This document shows, in pieces, positions 1-8,268 of a stretch of 64,000 nt of DNA. The notes under the pieces are model-generated. The model ran no database searches. It was not told where the DNA came from and was given only the letters and a program-made list of their open reading frames with translations. The stretch comes from Lentibacter sp. (GTDB lineage: Bacteria; Pseudomonadota; Alphaproteobacteria; Rhodobacterales; Rhodobacteraceae): the NCBI GenBank assembly GCA_016744435.1, contig JADGEJ010000015.1, positions 17,745 through 81,744 of the forward strand, in the 5' to 3' direction. Each line of letters opens with the position of its first letter. Position 1 is the stretch's first letter. The position numbers were made by a program, and so were the translations under genes.

Positions 1-307
1 TGCTCATGCTGCCAGCCGCCGTGTTGCGCACGATCACTTCAAGCGGGATAATTTCGCAAGCGCGCACCAGTTGCTCGCGCATATTGAGCCGTTTGATAAA
101 GTGGTTCGGCACACCGATCGCCGTGAGGCCATTCATGAAATACTCAGACAGCATGTTGTTCAAAACACCCTTGCCTTCGATCACATCTTTTTTCTCTGCG
201 TTAAAGGCTGTTGCATCGTCTTTGAAGTATTGCACAATCGTGCCGGGCTCGGGCCCTTCAAAGAGAGTTTTCGCTTTGCCTTCGTAAATTTTTGTGCGCC
301 GTGCCAT
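1..307 (-). CDS. purC: SAICAR synthase, N-terminal part (runs off window)
   Basis: Phosphoribosylaminoimidazole-succinocarboxamide synthase joins aspartate to CAIR in purine synthesis. The reverse-strand reading starts at an ATG (307-305) with [16 protein letters not shown], the typical PurC N-terminus including the nucleotide-binding KIYEGKAK stretch, and continues with [13 protein letters not shown] and VRNTAAGS, all strongly conserved in PurC. About 102 residues are visible; the rest lies left of the window. It is divergent from the DUF1476 gene, a pairing common in alphaproteobacteria. Confidence 0.95.
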   Translation of the reverse strand, partial: MARRTKIYEGKAKTLFEGPEPGTIVQYFKDDATAFNAEKKDVIEGKGVLNNMLSEYFMNGLTAIGVPNHFIKRLNMREQLVRACEIIPLEVIVRNTAAGSMS

Positions 308-465
308 CGGGGGCTCCAATCTCGCGCGCTCAAAGTGAGTCTGAGCGCCTTGCCGCTCTCATAGGCCATAGGCCTCATTGTCGCAAGATGCGTGAAGGGG
401 TTGCGCCCATCTATAGCGGAAGGCATATGTGTACCCAAGTTTTAACCTTGCGAGGAGGCTGCAAT

Positions 466-783
466 ATGTCCACATTTGATGACCGCGAAAATGCGTTTGA
501 AAACAAGTTCGCCCACGACGAGGCGATGAAGTTCAAGGCCGAAGCCCGCACCAACAAGCTTTTGGGCCTCTGGGCCGCCGGGCTTTTGGGCAAATCAGGC
601 GATGACGCCGAAAGCTATGCCAAAGAAGTTGTGAAAGCCGACTTTGAAGAAGCAGGCCACGAAGACGTTGTGCGCAAGCTTGTTGCTGATCTTGGTGACA
701 AGGCCGATGCCGACACCATCCGCGCCGAGCGCGCCAAGCTTGTGGCCGTGGCCCAACAGCAAGTGATGACAGAAGTAGACTAG
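466..783 (+). CDS. DUF1476 protein, probable ATP synthase zeta (inhibitor) subunit
   Basis: A 105-residue charged, helical protein (MSTFDDRENAFENKFAHDEA at the start; LLGLWAAGLLGKSGDDAESY in the middle). The DUF1476 family is known from Paracoccus as the zeta subunit that inhibits F1-ATPase hydrolysis through its N-terminal helix. The ATG at 466 is chosen because GAGGAG lies 8 bases upstream (452-457); the longer open frame upstream has no such signal and overlaps the purC promoter region. A strong terminator follows the stop. Family assignment is firm; the inhibitor role is inferred from the family. Confidence 0.9.
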   Translation: MSTFDDRENAFENKFAHDEAMKFKAEARTNKLLGLWAAGLLGKSGDDAESYAKEVVKADFEEAGHEDVVRKLVADLGDKADADTIRAERAKLVAVAQQQVMTEVD

Positions 784-808
784 GCTTCTCTATCATACGA
801 TCCTTTTG

Positions 809-841
809 AAAACGCTGCTCCTTTTTGGGGCGGCGTTTTTT
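809..841 (+). terminator. Rho-independent terminator after the DUF1476 gene
   Basis: AAAACGCTGCTCC (809-821) pairs with GGGGCGGCGTTTT (827-839) across a TTTTT loop, giving 13 pairs with two G-U, and is followed by a T-run. This is a standard intrinsic terminator 26 bases after the stop codon. Confidence 0.9.
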
Positions 842-978
842 GTTTGTTGTAAGTTTTAGGCGTTATTCACTCAGGAATCTCATTGGCGTTAACACTGTGA
901 AAACTGCGGTCTGCCACTGTTCTTTTTCGGGGCCCGGCATGGTGTTTGGCTCTTTATGGCACAGGGTGAGAATGCAGC

Positions 979-2799
979 GTGAGAATGCAGCGCGCCAAGA
1001 TGATCGTTCAGCCAGGGCTGCGCCTGACCAAACATGCTTTCCCGCTGTTGGCGGCTGTGGCTTGCCTATGGCTTTTGGCCCAACAGCTCGCCGCGCTTGA
1101 CGCCGCAGCCCTTGGCGCAGCTTTCTCGCAAATCGCCCCTGTCCAATGGGCCCTTGCCTTCATGGCAACAGGTGCGAGCTTTTGGGCCGTCGGGCGTTAT
1201 GACGCTGTGTTGCACCGCCATTTCGACACCGGTGTGCCCCTGCCCGAGGCCGTCAAAAGCGGCGCTATCGCGATCGCCTTTGCCCAGACTGTCGGGTTTG
1301 GGCTGGTGAGCGGCAGTTTCGCGCGTTGGCGCATGCTCCCTGCTCTGCCTTTGGCCACTGTCGCCTCGATCACCCTGCTCTGCGCGCTGTCCTTTCTTGT
1401 CGGGCTCGGGTTTGTCGCGGCACTGGCCTGCCTTTTGCTTTGGGAGGGGGCGCTTATATGGGCCATTCCAGCGGTTGGCCTCTTTGGCGGGCTTGTCGCG
1501 GTTGCCTTGTTCAAGCCTGTGCTCACGCTCCCGTTCGGGCTTCGTTTGGCGCTGCCCAGCCTGCCCGCCATGGGCGCATTGGCTGGCCTCACGTTTCTCG
1601 ACACGCTGTTCGCGGCCTTGGCGCTATTGGTTTTGATGCCCGAGCCGTCAAACCTCGGGATCACGACCCTGCTGCCTGCGTTCTTACTGGCGCTTGGGGC
1701 TGGTATCCTGTCAGGCAGTCCGGCGGGTCTTGGCCCGTTCGAACTCACCCTGTTTGCGCTGCTGCCGCAATTGCCAGCGCCTGAGCTCGCCGCCGGTATT
1801 TTGGCGTTCCGGCTGGTTTACTACGCTATTCCCGCTGCGCTTGCGGGCGTGCATTTGGCTATTGGCGCGCGCGCACAGCTTCCGCAGCCCGCCAAGCGCC
1901 CCACACCTCCAAGTGCGCGCCTTCTAGCCCATGCAACGCGCTCTGAGCTAGGCGTTGCCCGCCAGAACGGCGCCGAGCTTTTGCGCGCCGAAGGCTCGGC
2001 TGCCTATGTCGTCAAAACCCCGCAAACTCTCACGGCCCTGTTTGACCCGGCTGAAGGGAGCGTCGCGACGCTTTTGCCGCATCTCGCGCAGGCAGCACGC
2101 GACAGCAACCGCTTGCCAGTGCTCTACAAATGCAGTGCGCGGGTCGCACTTACAGCGCGCGAGGCCGGTTTTGCACTGGCTCGTATCGCCGATGAGGCCC
2201 TGATCAACCCGCAAGACTTCACGCTTGAGGGCGCACAAAACCGTCAGCTGCGCCGCAAGCTGCGCCAAGCCAGCAAAGCCGGGGTGCACATATCCTGCCC
2301 CTCAGCTCTGCCCATTGTTGCGATGGAGACAATCGACCGCGAGTGGTGCGCCCGCCAAAAAGGCGCCCGCGGTTTCTCTATGGGCCGCTTTGAGCCGGGC
2401 TATCTCGCCGAGCATCACGTCTATCTCGCTCATCAGGGCAAGGAATTGGTGGGCTTTGTCAGCTTTCATGTCAGCGCACACGAGACATGCCTTGATCTGA
2501 TGCGCTCCAGTGCGTCAGCCCCCAATGGCACGATGCATGCACTTGTCACACAAGCCATTGAAGACGCAGCCAAAGCTGGCCGCACACGGCTGTCTCTGGC
2601 AGCACTTCCAACGCGCTACAAAAACGCCCAGCTTGACCGCCTTGTAGCGCACGTAAGCGGCAGTGTAGGCCTCGCGCAGTTTAAAAACAGCTTCTCGCCG
2701 CGCTACGCTGCACTCTATATCGCCGCCCCCACGCGTCTAGGCCTCGCCATCGCGATGGCAGACCTGGCGCGCAGAATTCAGCAAAAAGACAGCCCATAG
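979..2799 (+). CDS. MprF-like membrane protein with DUF2156 domain
   Basis: A 606-residue protein. The first about 310 residues are very hydrophobic, with several membrane segments and a GILSGSPAGLGPFELTL motif typical of the UPF0104/flippase half of MprF. The C-terminal half is a soluble DUF2156 (GNAT-fold) domain, the aminoacyl-phosphatidylglycerol synthase part of MprF, with ENRQLRRKLR-like and GFVSFHV segments. MprF proteins transfer lysine or alanine from tRNA to phosphatidylglycerol and flip the product. This one is shorter than the usual 840-residue, 14-helix MprF, so the substrate is uncertain. Start: GTG at 979; ATG at 985 or 1000 is equally possible. Confidence 0.75.
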   Translation: MRMQRAKMIVQPGLRLTKHAFPLLAAVACLWLLAQQLAALDAAALGAAFSQIAPVQWALAFMATGASFWAVGRYDAVLHRHFDTGVPLPEAVKSGAIAIAFAQTVGFGLVSGSFARWRMLPALPLATVASITLLCALSFLVGLGFVAALACLLLWEGALIWAIPAVGLFGGLVAVALFKPVLTLPFGLRLALPSLPAMGALAGLTFLDTLFAALALLVLMPEPSNLGITTLLPAFLLALGAGILSGSPAGLGPFELTLFALLPQLPAPELAAGILAFRLVYYAIPAALAGVHLAIGARAQLPQPAKRPTPPSARLLAHATRSELGVARQNGAELLRAEGSAAYVVKTPQTLTALFDPAEGSVATLLPHLAQAARDSNRLPVLYKCSARVALTAREAGFALARIADEALINPQDFTLEGAQNRQLRRKLRQASKAGVHISCPSALPIVAMETIDREWCARQKGARGFSMGRFEPGYLAEHHVYLAHQGKELVGFVSFHVSAHETCLDLMRSSASAPNGTMHALVTQAIEDAAKAGRTRLSLAALPTRYKNAQLDRLVAHVSGSVGLAQFKNSFSPRYAALYIAAPTRLGLAIAMADLARRIQQKDSP

Positions 2800-2824
2800 C
2801 GGCCTACATGCAATATGATCAAAG

Positions 2825-2850
2825 CTCATAAACGTCATGACAGTTATGAG
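2825..2850. promoter_or_regulatory. 26-bp palindrome upstream of homocysteine methyltransferase gene
   Basis: CTCATAA (2825-2831) mirrors TTATGAG (2844-2850), and the centre GTCATGAC (2834-2841) is itself a perfect palindrome, so the whole 26-bp block is symmetric apart from two base pairs. It lies 70 bases before the start codon at 2921. This looks like an operator for a dimeric repressor; a methionine/SAM-type regulator would fit the gene, but the identity is inference. Confidence 0.5.
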
Positions 2851-2920
2851 TTTGCCTAAAGCTGCGTTCTGTGCGACTGGAGGCCAAACCAAATGCACCA
2901 AGACATAAAGGCCTTGCCAC

Positions 2921-3934
2921 ATGACTTCTCCTCTTCAGACGCTTCTGGCAGAACGTGACTGGCTCCTCGCCGACGGCGCGACGGGCACCAACCTGTTCAA
3001 CATGGGCCTTGGCCCGGGTGATCCACCCGAGTTTTGGAACGTTGATGAGCCCGCCAAAATCACCGCGCTCTACAAATCGGCGGTTGATGCTGGCTCTGAC
3101 ATTTTCCTGACCAACTCGTTTGGCGGCAATGCTGCCCGCCTCAAGCTGCACAACGCCGCCAAGCGCGCTGGCGAGCTCTCGCGCGTGTCTGCCGAAATCG
3201 GCCGTGAAGTTGCTGACCGCGCTGACCACAAAGTCATCGTTGCTGGCTCTGTTGGCCCGACAGGCGAGATCATGGTGCCGATGGGCCAGCTGACCCACGC
3301 GATAGCTGTCGAAATGTTTCACGAGCAAGCCGAAGGCCTCAAGGCTGGCGGCGCCGATGTGCTCTGGGTCGAGACGATTTCTGCGCCCGAAGAATACGCC
3401 GCCGCCGCCGAAGCCTTCGCGCTGGCCGACATGCCTTGGTGCGGCACGATGAGTTTTGACACTGCCGGGCGCACCATGATGGGCTATACCAGCGCAGACC
3501 TCGCTGCATTGGTTGAAAAGTTGCCCAATCCGCCGCTTGCATATGGTGCAAACTGTGGTGTTGGCTCGTCTGACTTGCTGCGCACCGTGCAGGGCTTCAC
3601 AGCCACAGGATCAGAACGCCCGATCATCGCCAAGGGCAACGCAGGCATCCCCAAATATGTTGAGGGCCACATTCACTATGACGGCACCCCCGAGTTGATG
3701 GCAGACTATGCTTTGCTGGCCCGTGACAGCGGCGCACGCATCATCGGCGGCTGCTGTGGCACCATGCCCGAGCACCTGCGCTGCATGCGTGAAGCGCTTG
3801 AAACAAAACCAAAGGGCAGCCAACCAACGTTGGAGGAGATCAGTGCCAAGCTCGGCGGGTTCTCATCAGCGACAGACGGAACCGGCGACAACGAAGCAGG
3901 CCCGACACGGCGCAACCGCCGCCGCAAAACCTAA
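2921..3934 (+). CDS. Homocysteine S-methyltransferase domain protein (split MetH component)
   Basis: A 337-residue protein with the homocysteine/betaine methyltransferase barrel: LLADGATGTNLF near the N-terminus, ANCGVG near residue 212 and GGCCGTMPEH near residue 278. The Cys and Cys-Cys of the last two are the zinc ligands that activate the homocysteine thiol. It corresponds to the first domain of MetH but stands alone, followed by a free corrinoid protein at 4101. Annotation pipelines often call it betaine-homocysteine methyltransferase. Published fitness work on related roseobacters, recalled not checked, assigns such genes to a split cobalamin-dependent methionine synthase. The C-terminus ends in a basic RRNRRRKT tail. 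Confidence 0.85.
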   Translation: MTSPLQTLLAERDWLLADGATGTNLFNMGLGPGDPPEFWNVDEPAKITALYKSAVDAGSDIFLTNSFGGNAARLKLHNAAKRAGELSRVSAEIGREVADRADHKVIVAGSVGPTGEIMVPMGQLTHAIAVEMFHEQAEGLKAGGADVLWVETISAPEEYAAAAEAFALADMPWCGTMSFDTAGRTMMGYTSADLAALVEKLPNPPLAYGANCGVGSSDLLRTVQGFTATGSERPIIAKGNAGIPKYVEGHIHYDGTPELMADYALLARDSGARIIGGCCGTMPEHLRCMREALETKPKGSQPTLEEISAKLGGFSSATDGTGDNEAGPTRRNRRRKT

Positions 3935-4100
3935 GTCTGCATAGGTCTAAGGGGGCGAACAGCCTCATTTGTATGCTGACGAAGGCCCGAAAGCGCAATT
4001 GCGTCGGCATTGTCTCGCCCAATGTCGCAATCCGGCCAGTGCTTGTGCAACATTCTGGCAGAAGCTTGCTAAACCACTATACCCCTCAAAGGATTTCCAC

Positions 4101-4802
4101 ATGTCCGACCAAGAAGACGATATCATCCTCGCCGAACTTGACGACGAAGAGCTTGTTCAGCAGATGTTTGACGACCTCTATGATGGCCTCAGAGAGGAAA
4201 TCGAAGAGGCGGTAAACATTCTCCTCTCACGAGAATGGGCGCCCTACCGTGTGCTGACCGAAGCGCTGGTTGGCGGCATGACGATCGTTGGCCAAGACTT
4301 CCGCGATGGCATCCTGTTTGTGCCTGAGGTTTTGCTCGCCGCAAACGCTATGAAGGGCGGCATGGCCATCCTCAAGCCACTGCTCGCCGAAACTGGCGCA
4401 CCCCGCGTTGGCGGCATGGTTATCGGCACGGTTAAGGGCGACATTCACGATATCGGCAAAAACCTTGTCGGCATGATGATGGAAGGCGCTGGCTTTGAGG
4501 TCGAAGACATTGGAATCAACAACTCGGTTGAAGCCTATCTCGCCGCGATGGAAGAGCACAAACCCGAAATTCTCGGCATGTCAGCCCTGCTGACAACCAC
4601 GATGCCCTACATGAAAGTCGTGATCGACACGATGGTCGAGCAAGGCATTCGCGATGAATATATCGTGCTTGTGGGTGGTGCACCGCTCAACGAAGAGTTC
4701 GGCAAAGCCATCGGCGCAGACGCCTACTGCCGCGACGCCGCTGTCGCCGTAGAAACCGCTAAAGAACACGTCGCACGCAAACACAACCAGGCCACCGCCT
4801 AA
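4101..4802 (+). CDS. Corrinoid (B12-binding) methyl-carrier protein
   Basis: A 233-residue protein with a helical cap (residues 20-100) and a Rossmann cobalamin-binding domain. KGDIHDIGKN (residues 112-121) contains the DxHxxG motif whose His116 ligates cobalt from below. It matches the MetH/MtaC cap plus B12 module and should carry the methyl group to the homocysteine methyltransferase encoded 166 bases upstream. Start ATG 4101 is preceded by AAAGGA with proper spacing, and the longer upstream frame is not needed. A terminator follows. No methyltetrahydrofolate-binding partner is encoded in this window. Confidence 0.9.
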   Translation: MSDQEDDIILAELDDEELVQQMFDDLYDGLREEIEEAVNILLSREWAPYRVLTEALVGGMTIVGQDFRDGILFVPEVLLAANAMKGGMAILKPLLAETGAPRVGGMVIGTVKGDIHDIGKNLVGMMMEGAGFEVEDIGINNSVEAYLAAMEEHKPEILGMSALLTTTMPYMKVVIDTMVEQGIRDEYIVLVGGAPLNEEFGKAIGADAYCRDAAVAVETAKEHVARKHNQATA

Positions 4803-4829
4803 GGCACCTGTCTGGGCCGCCGTTATTCC

Positions 4830-4864
4830 AAAAGGCCCGCCGGCAAACCCCGCGCGGGCCTTTT
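4830..4864 (+). terminator. Intrinsic terminator between corrinoid protein and DUF1638 genes
   Basis: AAAAGGCCCGC (4830-4840) pairs with GCGGGCCTTTT (4854-4864). The hairpin ends only 14 bases before the ATG of the next gene in the same direction, so that gene either has a promoter inside this short space or depends on read-through. Confidence 0.85.
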
Positions 4865-4878
4865 ACTTAGGTAACACT

Positions 4879-5520
4879 ATGCTTCCAGATGACAAAACAC
4901 TGACTGAGCAAGGCTTTAGCGACGTAAGCTCAGGTCGTGTCATGCTGATCGCTTGCGGCGCTCTTGCGCATGAAATCCTCGCGATCAAGCGCCTCAACAA
5001 ATGGGATCACCTTGATCTCATGTGCCTGCCCGCCAACCTACACCTCTACCCCGAGCGCATCACAGACGCCGTTGAAGCCGCTGTGCACAAACACAAACAA
5101 ACCCACCGTAACCTCTTCGTGGTCTACGCGGACTGTGGAACTGGCGGGCTCTTGCAGGCTAAATGCGCCGAGCTCGGCGTTGAAATGGTGGCTGGCCCGC
5201 ATTGCTATTCGTTCTTTGAAGGCGTTGAGACATTCGCCGCCCATGACGAAGAAATCACCGCGTTCTACCTGACGGATTTCCTCGTCAAACAGTTTGACGC
5301 CTTCATCTGGAAGCCGATGGGCCTGCACAAACACCCCGAGCTGCGCGACATGCTCTTTGGAAACTACACCAAACTCGTCTATCAGGCTCAAACCCAAGAC
5401 CCGGCCCTAGAAGAAAAGGCCAAGGACTGCGCTGCTCGCCTCGGCCTTGCCTATGAGTATCGCTTCACAGGCTACGGTGATCTCGCCTCCGCGCTCAAAG
5501 CTCAGGCCGAGTTCACCTGA
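4879..5520 (+). CDS. DUF1638 protein
   Basis: A 213-residue protein with VMLIACGALAHEI near the N-terminus, VVYADCGTGG in the middle (conserved Cys) and GPHCYSFFEG (conserved Cys/His), the marks of DUF1638. Members are often found next to corrinoid methyltransferase genes. Here it follows the homocysteine methyltransferase and corrinoid protein genes in the same direction, so a role in the same B12-dependent methyl transfer is likely; the biochemical role is not known to me. Conserved cysteines suggest metal or cofactor binding. ATG 4879 has a weak ribosome site. Confidence 0.85.
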   Translation: MLPDDKTLTEQGFSDVSSGRVMLIACGALAHEILAIKRLNKWDHLDLMCLPANLHLYPERITDAVEAAVHKHKQTHRNLFVVYADCGTGGLLQAKCAELGVEMVAGPHCYSFFEGVETFAAHDEEITAFYLTDFLVKQFDAFIWKPMGLHKHPELRDMLFGNYTKLVYQAQTQDPALEEKAKDCAARLGLAYEYRFTGYGDLASALKAQAEFT

Positions 5521-5548
5521 CGTTCTCTTTGCCTTAAATATCCCGGGG

Positions 5549-5598
5549 GTGTGGGGGCTGGCCCCCACACGGGTCGTATTTGGCAAAGCCAAATACGA
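5549..5598. repeat. Tandem hairpins, REP-like intergenic element
   Basis: Two perfect hairpins stand side by side: GTGTGGGGGC (5549-5558) with GCCCCCACAC (5561-5570), and TCGTATTTGGC (5574-5584) with GCCAAATACGA (5588-5598). They lie between the convergent DUF1638 and sufE genes and are preceded by TTAAATATCCCGGGGG. The arrangement looks like a repetitive extragenic palindrome; it may also end transcription from both sides. Whether it recurs in the genome cannot be seen here. Confidence 0.65.
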
Positions 5599-5706
5599 AG
5601 CTCAATAAAGCGCCACGCCTTTAACTTGAAACATAATATCGCCGATGTCCCGCGAGCGCCGTAGGCGTGACAGGGTATTGGTGATGCATGTTTAAGGCGA
5701 GGCGCC

Positions 5707-6111
5707 CTAGGTCGCGGCGGTGGTTCGTATCCGTTCAATCATCGCGCGCACGCCGTTTGAGCGCTGCGCTGATAAATGCTCGTTCAAGCCAAGTCGTGTC
5801 ATCTCGGCAAGCGCATCCACTTCTGCAACAGCTTCCACCTGTAATCCATTGTAAAGTTTACTCAAAACAGCAACAAGCCCACGCACGATCATCGCATCAC
5901 TGTCGCCGTCAAAGCTGAAGATCCCGTTCTCCACTTTCGGGTGCAACCACACTTGGCTGGCACAGCCGTCAACCTTGGTTGCCGCCACTTTCAGGGCGTC
6001 GTCGAGTGGCGCCATGGCTTTGCCCATCTCGATGACATGCGCATAGCGGTCTTCCCAGTCGTCTAGAAACTCAAAGTCTTCCACAATCTCTTCAAACGCT
6101 TGGGTCGCCAT
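5707..6111 (-). CDS. sufE: SufE family cysteine desulfuration protein
   Basis: A 134-residue protein (MATQAFEEIVEDFEFLDDWE at the start) with VDGCASQVWL, where the Cys is the persulfide acceptor of SufE, and an MTRLGLNEHLSAQRSNG C-terminus typical of the family. SufE takes sulfur from the desulfurase SufS for Fe-S cluster assembly. The ATG at 6111 gives the standard length; the open frame upstream adds residues not found in the family. Confidence 0.92.
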   Translation of the reverse strand: MATQAFEEIVEDFEFLDDWEDRYAHVIEMGKAMAPLDDALKVAATKVDGCASQVWLHPKVENGIFSFDGDSDAMIVRGLVAVLSKLYNGLQVEAVAEVDALAEMTRLGLNEHLSAQRSNGVRAMIERIRTTAAT

Positions 6112-6242
6112 GCTGATGTCCTTTTTTGCTTGCCTTCCAGATAGGCAGCCGCGCACCAAAGGTCCAGCCCTCACGCTTTTCTGCGCTTTTCAAGCCCGTC
6201 CTAATCGGATAACCCAGAACCAAGCTAAAAAGGGACAACGCG

Positions 6243-6737
6243 ATGCGCATTATTCTGACAAGTGTTCTGGTTTCCGCGCTGGTATTGCCCGGCTGCGGTG
6301 CTTTACGCGACTCGCGGATCAATCCGGCCAACTGGTTTGGCAAAAGCCGCGTTGAAGCAAGCCCCCAAACGCCCAGCAATCCGCTGGTTCCGACCAAGTC
6401 CGGTTTTTCACGCCCGGAAACGGTCTATCAAGGCATTCCTGTCCAGCAGATCTTGGCTCTGAAAGTTGAGCGCGCAGCTGGTGGCGCGGTGGTCCGCGTG
6501 ACGGGCCTTAGCTCAACACTTGGGGCCTATGATGTGCGCCTTGAGCCTGTTGAGGGCAACAGCGCCAATGTACTCGAATTTACCCTCAAAGCGGCCTACT
6601 CCGTGCGCTCGCGCCCGACTGCGCCAGCCAGCAGCCGCGAAGTCGTCGCAGCGACATTCGTTTCCGATATCGAGCTTGAGGGCGTGCGCACGATCCGCGT
6701 GATCGGCGCAGACAATGCCCGCTCTGTGCGGCGTTAA
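6243..6737 (+). CDS. Putative outer-membrane lipoprotein, unknown function
   Basis: A 164-residue protein with a short signal peptide ending in LVLPGC, a lipobox with Cys18 as the lipidation site, followed by a proline/serine-rich linker and a beta-rich C-terminal domain. It is divergent from sufE with about 130 bases between starts and faces rnd tail to tail with 9 bases between the stops. I do not recognise a named family. The signal sequence supports export and lipidation; nothing supports a specific function. Confidence 0.75.
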   Translation: MRIILTSVLVSALVLPGCGALRDSRINPANWFGKSRVEASPQTPSNPLVPTKSGFSRPETVYQGIPVQQILALKVERAAGGAVVRVTGLSSTLGAYDVRLEPVEGNSANVLEFTLKAAYSVRSRPTAPASSREVVAATFVSDIELEGVRTIRVIGADNARSVRR

Positions 6738-6746
6738 ACGAGCACG

Positions 6747-7904
6747 TTAAACTTCGATAATCTGGACGGTCCTGCCCTTCACAGCGAGGCCAATTTCGCC
6801 ATCACACAAGCGCAGCGCGTCGTTGCCGAACACCTCTTTGCGCCAGCCTTTCAGCGCGCTCAGGTCGCGCTCGCCAGAGGCGATCATGTCAAGCTCGGCC
6901 GCAGAGGCGATCAACTTTGAGGCAACCCCCATATTCTCGGTCTTGGCCTTGAGCAGCACCCGCAGCATGTCAGCTAAAGCGACGTTGATGTTCTGCTTAT
7001 CAAAGCGCTTGTCAACTTCGGGCATGTCTTCGGGCTTGCAAGCGAGGCCCGCTTTGACAGCCGCCAAAATGCCCTCGGCGATTTCGCCTTTACGCGCTTC
7101 CCGCATGAGCAGGCGTGAGCGCCCAAGCTCGCCCATGTCTTTGGGTTTGGTTGAGGCCAGTTCTGTCAGCGCGTCGTCTTTAAACACACGGCTGCGCGGC
7201 ACGTTGCGTGACTGCGCATAGCCTTCTCGGAACTTGGCCAGCTCAGCCACAATCGCCATGAATTTGCCTGAGCTCGTGCGCGTTTTCACCCGCTTCCAAG
7301 CCTCGGATGGGTTGATCTGATAGGTGTCCGCCGATTGCAAAACAGCCAGTTCTTCGCGTACCCATTTCTCGCGCTGGTTCTTGCGCAATGTGTCTGCAAG
7401 ATACTCGTAAACCACACGCAAATGCGTCACATCGGCCAATGCGTAGGTCTTCTGCGCATCGGTCAGCGGGCGGCGCGACCAGTCGGTAAAGCGGCTTGAT
7501 TTATCAACCTGCTCTTTGGCGATCTTACGCACCAGAGTTTCGTAGCCCACCTGCTCGCCAAAGCCGCAGACCATGGCCGCGACTTGGGTGTCAAACAAGG
7601 GCTCAGGGATAACGTCACCGTCGTGAAAGAAAATCTCAAGGTCTTGCCGCGCGGCGTGAAACACCTTGACCACACCCTTATCCGCCATCAAGTCCCAAAG
7701 CGGTTGCAGCGAAAGCCCCTCAACCAGCGGGTCAACCAGCACAGCACTGTCGTCGCCCTCTCGCGGCATCGCCAGCTGCACAAGGCAGAGCTTGGCATAG
7801 TAAGTGCGCTCGCGCAGAAACTCGGTGTCAACAGTGACATAGTCAAACGTGGCTGCCTCTTTGCAAAACGCATCAAGGGCTTCGGTTGTCGTGATGGTGA
7901 TCAT
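6747..7904 (-). CDS. rnd: Ribonuclease D
   Basis: A 385-residue 3'-5' exoribonuclease that trims tRNA precursors. The N-terminal DEDD exonuclease domain begins with YVTVDTEFLRERTYYAKLC (exo I, Asp and Glu metal ligands), includes VFHAARQDLEIFF (exo II) and LTDAQKTYALADV (exo III with the Tyr of the DEDDy class). It is followed by an HRDC helical region around residues 200-290. Length and order match alphaproteobacterial RNase D. Start ATG 7904. Confidence 0.93.
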   Translation of the reverse strand: MITITTTEALDAFCKEAATFDYVTVDTEFLRERTYYAKLCLVQLAMPREGDDSAVLVDPLVEGLSLQPLWDLMADKGVVKVFHAARQDLEIFFHDGDVIPEPLFDTQVAAMVCGFGEQVGYETLVRKIAKEQVDKSSRFTDWSRRPLTDAQKTYALADVTHLRVVYEYLADTLRKNQREKWVREELAVLQSADTYQINPSEAWKRVKTRTSSGKFMAIVAELAKFREGYAQSRNVPRSRVFKDDALTELASTKPKDMGELGRSRLLMREARKGEIAEGILAAVKAGLACKPEDMPEVDKRFDKQNINVALADMLRVLLKAKTENMGVASKLIASAAELDMIASGERDLSALKGWRKEVFGNDALRLCDGEIGLAVKGRTVQIIEV

Positions 7905-8025
7905 AGGTCAGTATTCTTTTTGCAAATGTTGCTTTGCCTATACGTGAGCCGCTTGGGAAAAGAAAGACAAAGCCCAAGATGACCTCGCAATGGCGGCAAT
8001 GCGGACGAAGCTGCCGCTCGATAAG

Positions 8026-8162
8026 CCGTGCATCGCCAGACCGTGGGATGGTGATCTGACACTTATTGGGGCCGCTTTATGCGAGCCAAACACTTCCTCG
8101 CTTAGTTCGGGGTGCCTGCGGCAACCAATCACCAGCCCGTGGGACGGTCTGGCGATGCACGG
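8026..8162. repeat. Long inverted repeat in the rnd-purN intergenic region
   Basis: The 364 bases between rnd and purN hold no convincing gene. CCGTGCATCGCCAGACCGT (8026-8044) is repeated exactly as its reverse complement at 8144-8162, 99 bases apart. Both arms continue into related GGTGAT/ATCACC blocks with gaps, so the transcript could form a long branched stem. It may be a remnant of a small inverted-repeat mobile element or a structured RNA; no other copy is seen in this window. Confidence 0.6.
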
Positions 8163-8268
8163 CGCCTTCGGCTTGATTCCGTGCAGGGAGTAATTCGAAC
8201 GTCAGCATAGGGCTCGAAGCCGCCATTCGATGCGGAAAAGCGACCAGAACTATTTAGAAATGATCTCT

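Noticed and set aside
2821..2920. Possible SAM riboswitch before the homocysteine methyltransferase gene
   Set aside because: The region has TAAAG and paired GGCC stretches, but I could not fit the SAM-II or SAM/SAH consensus; the palindrome explains the structure better.
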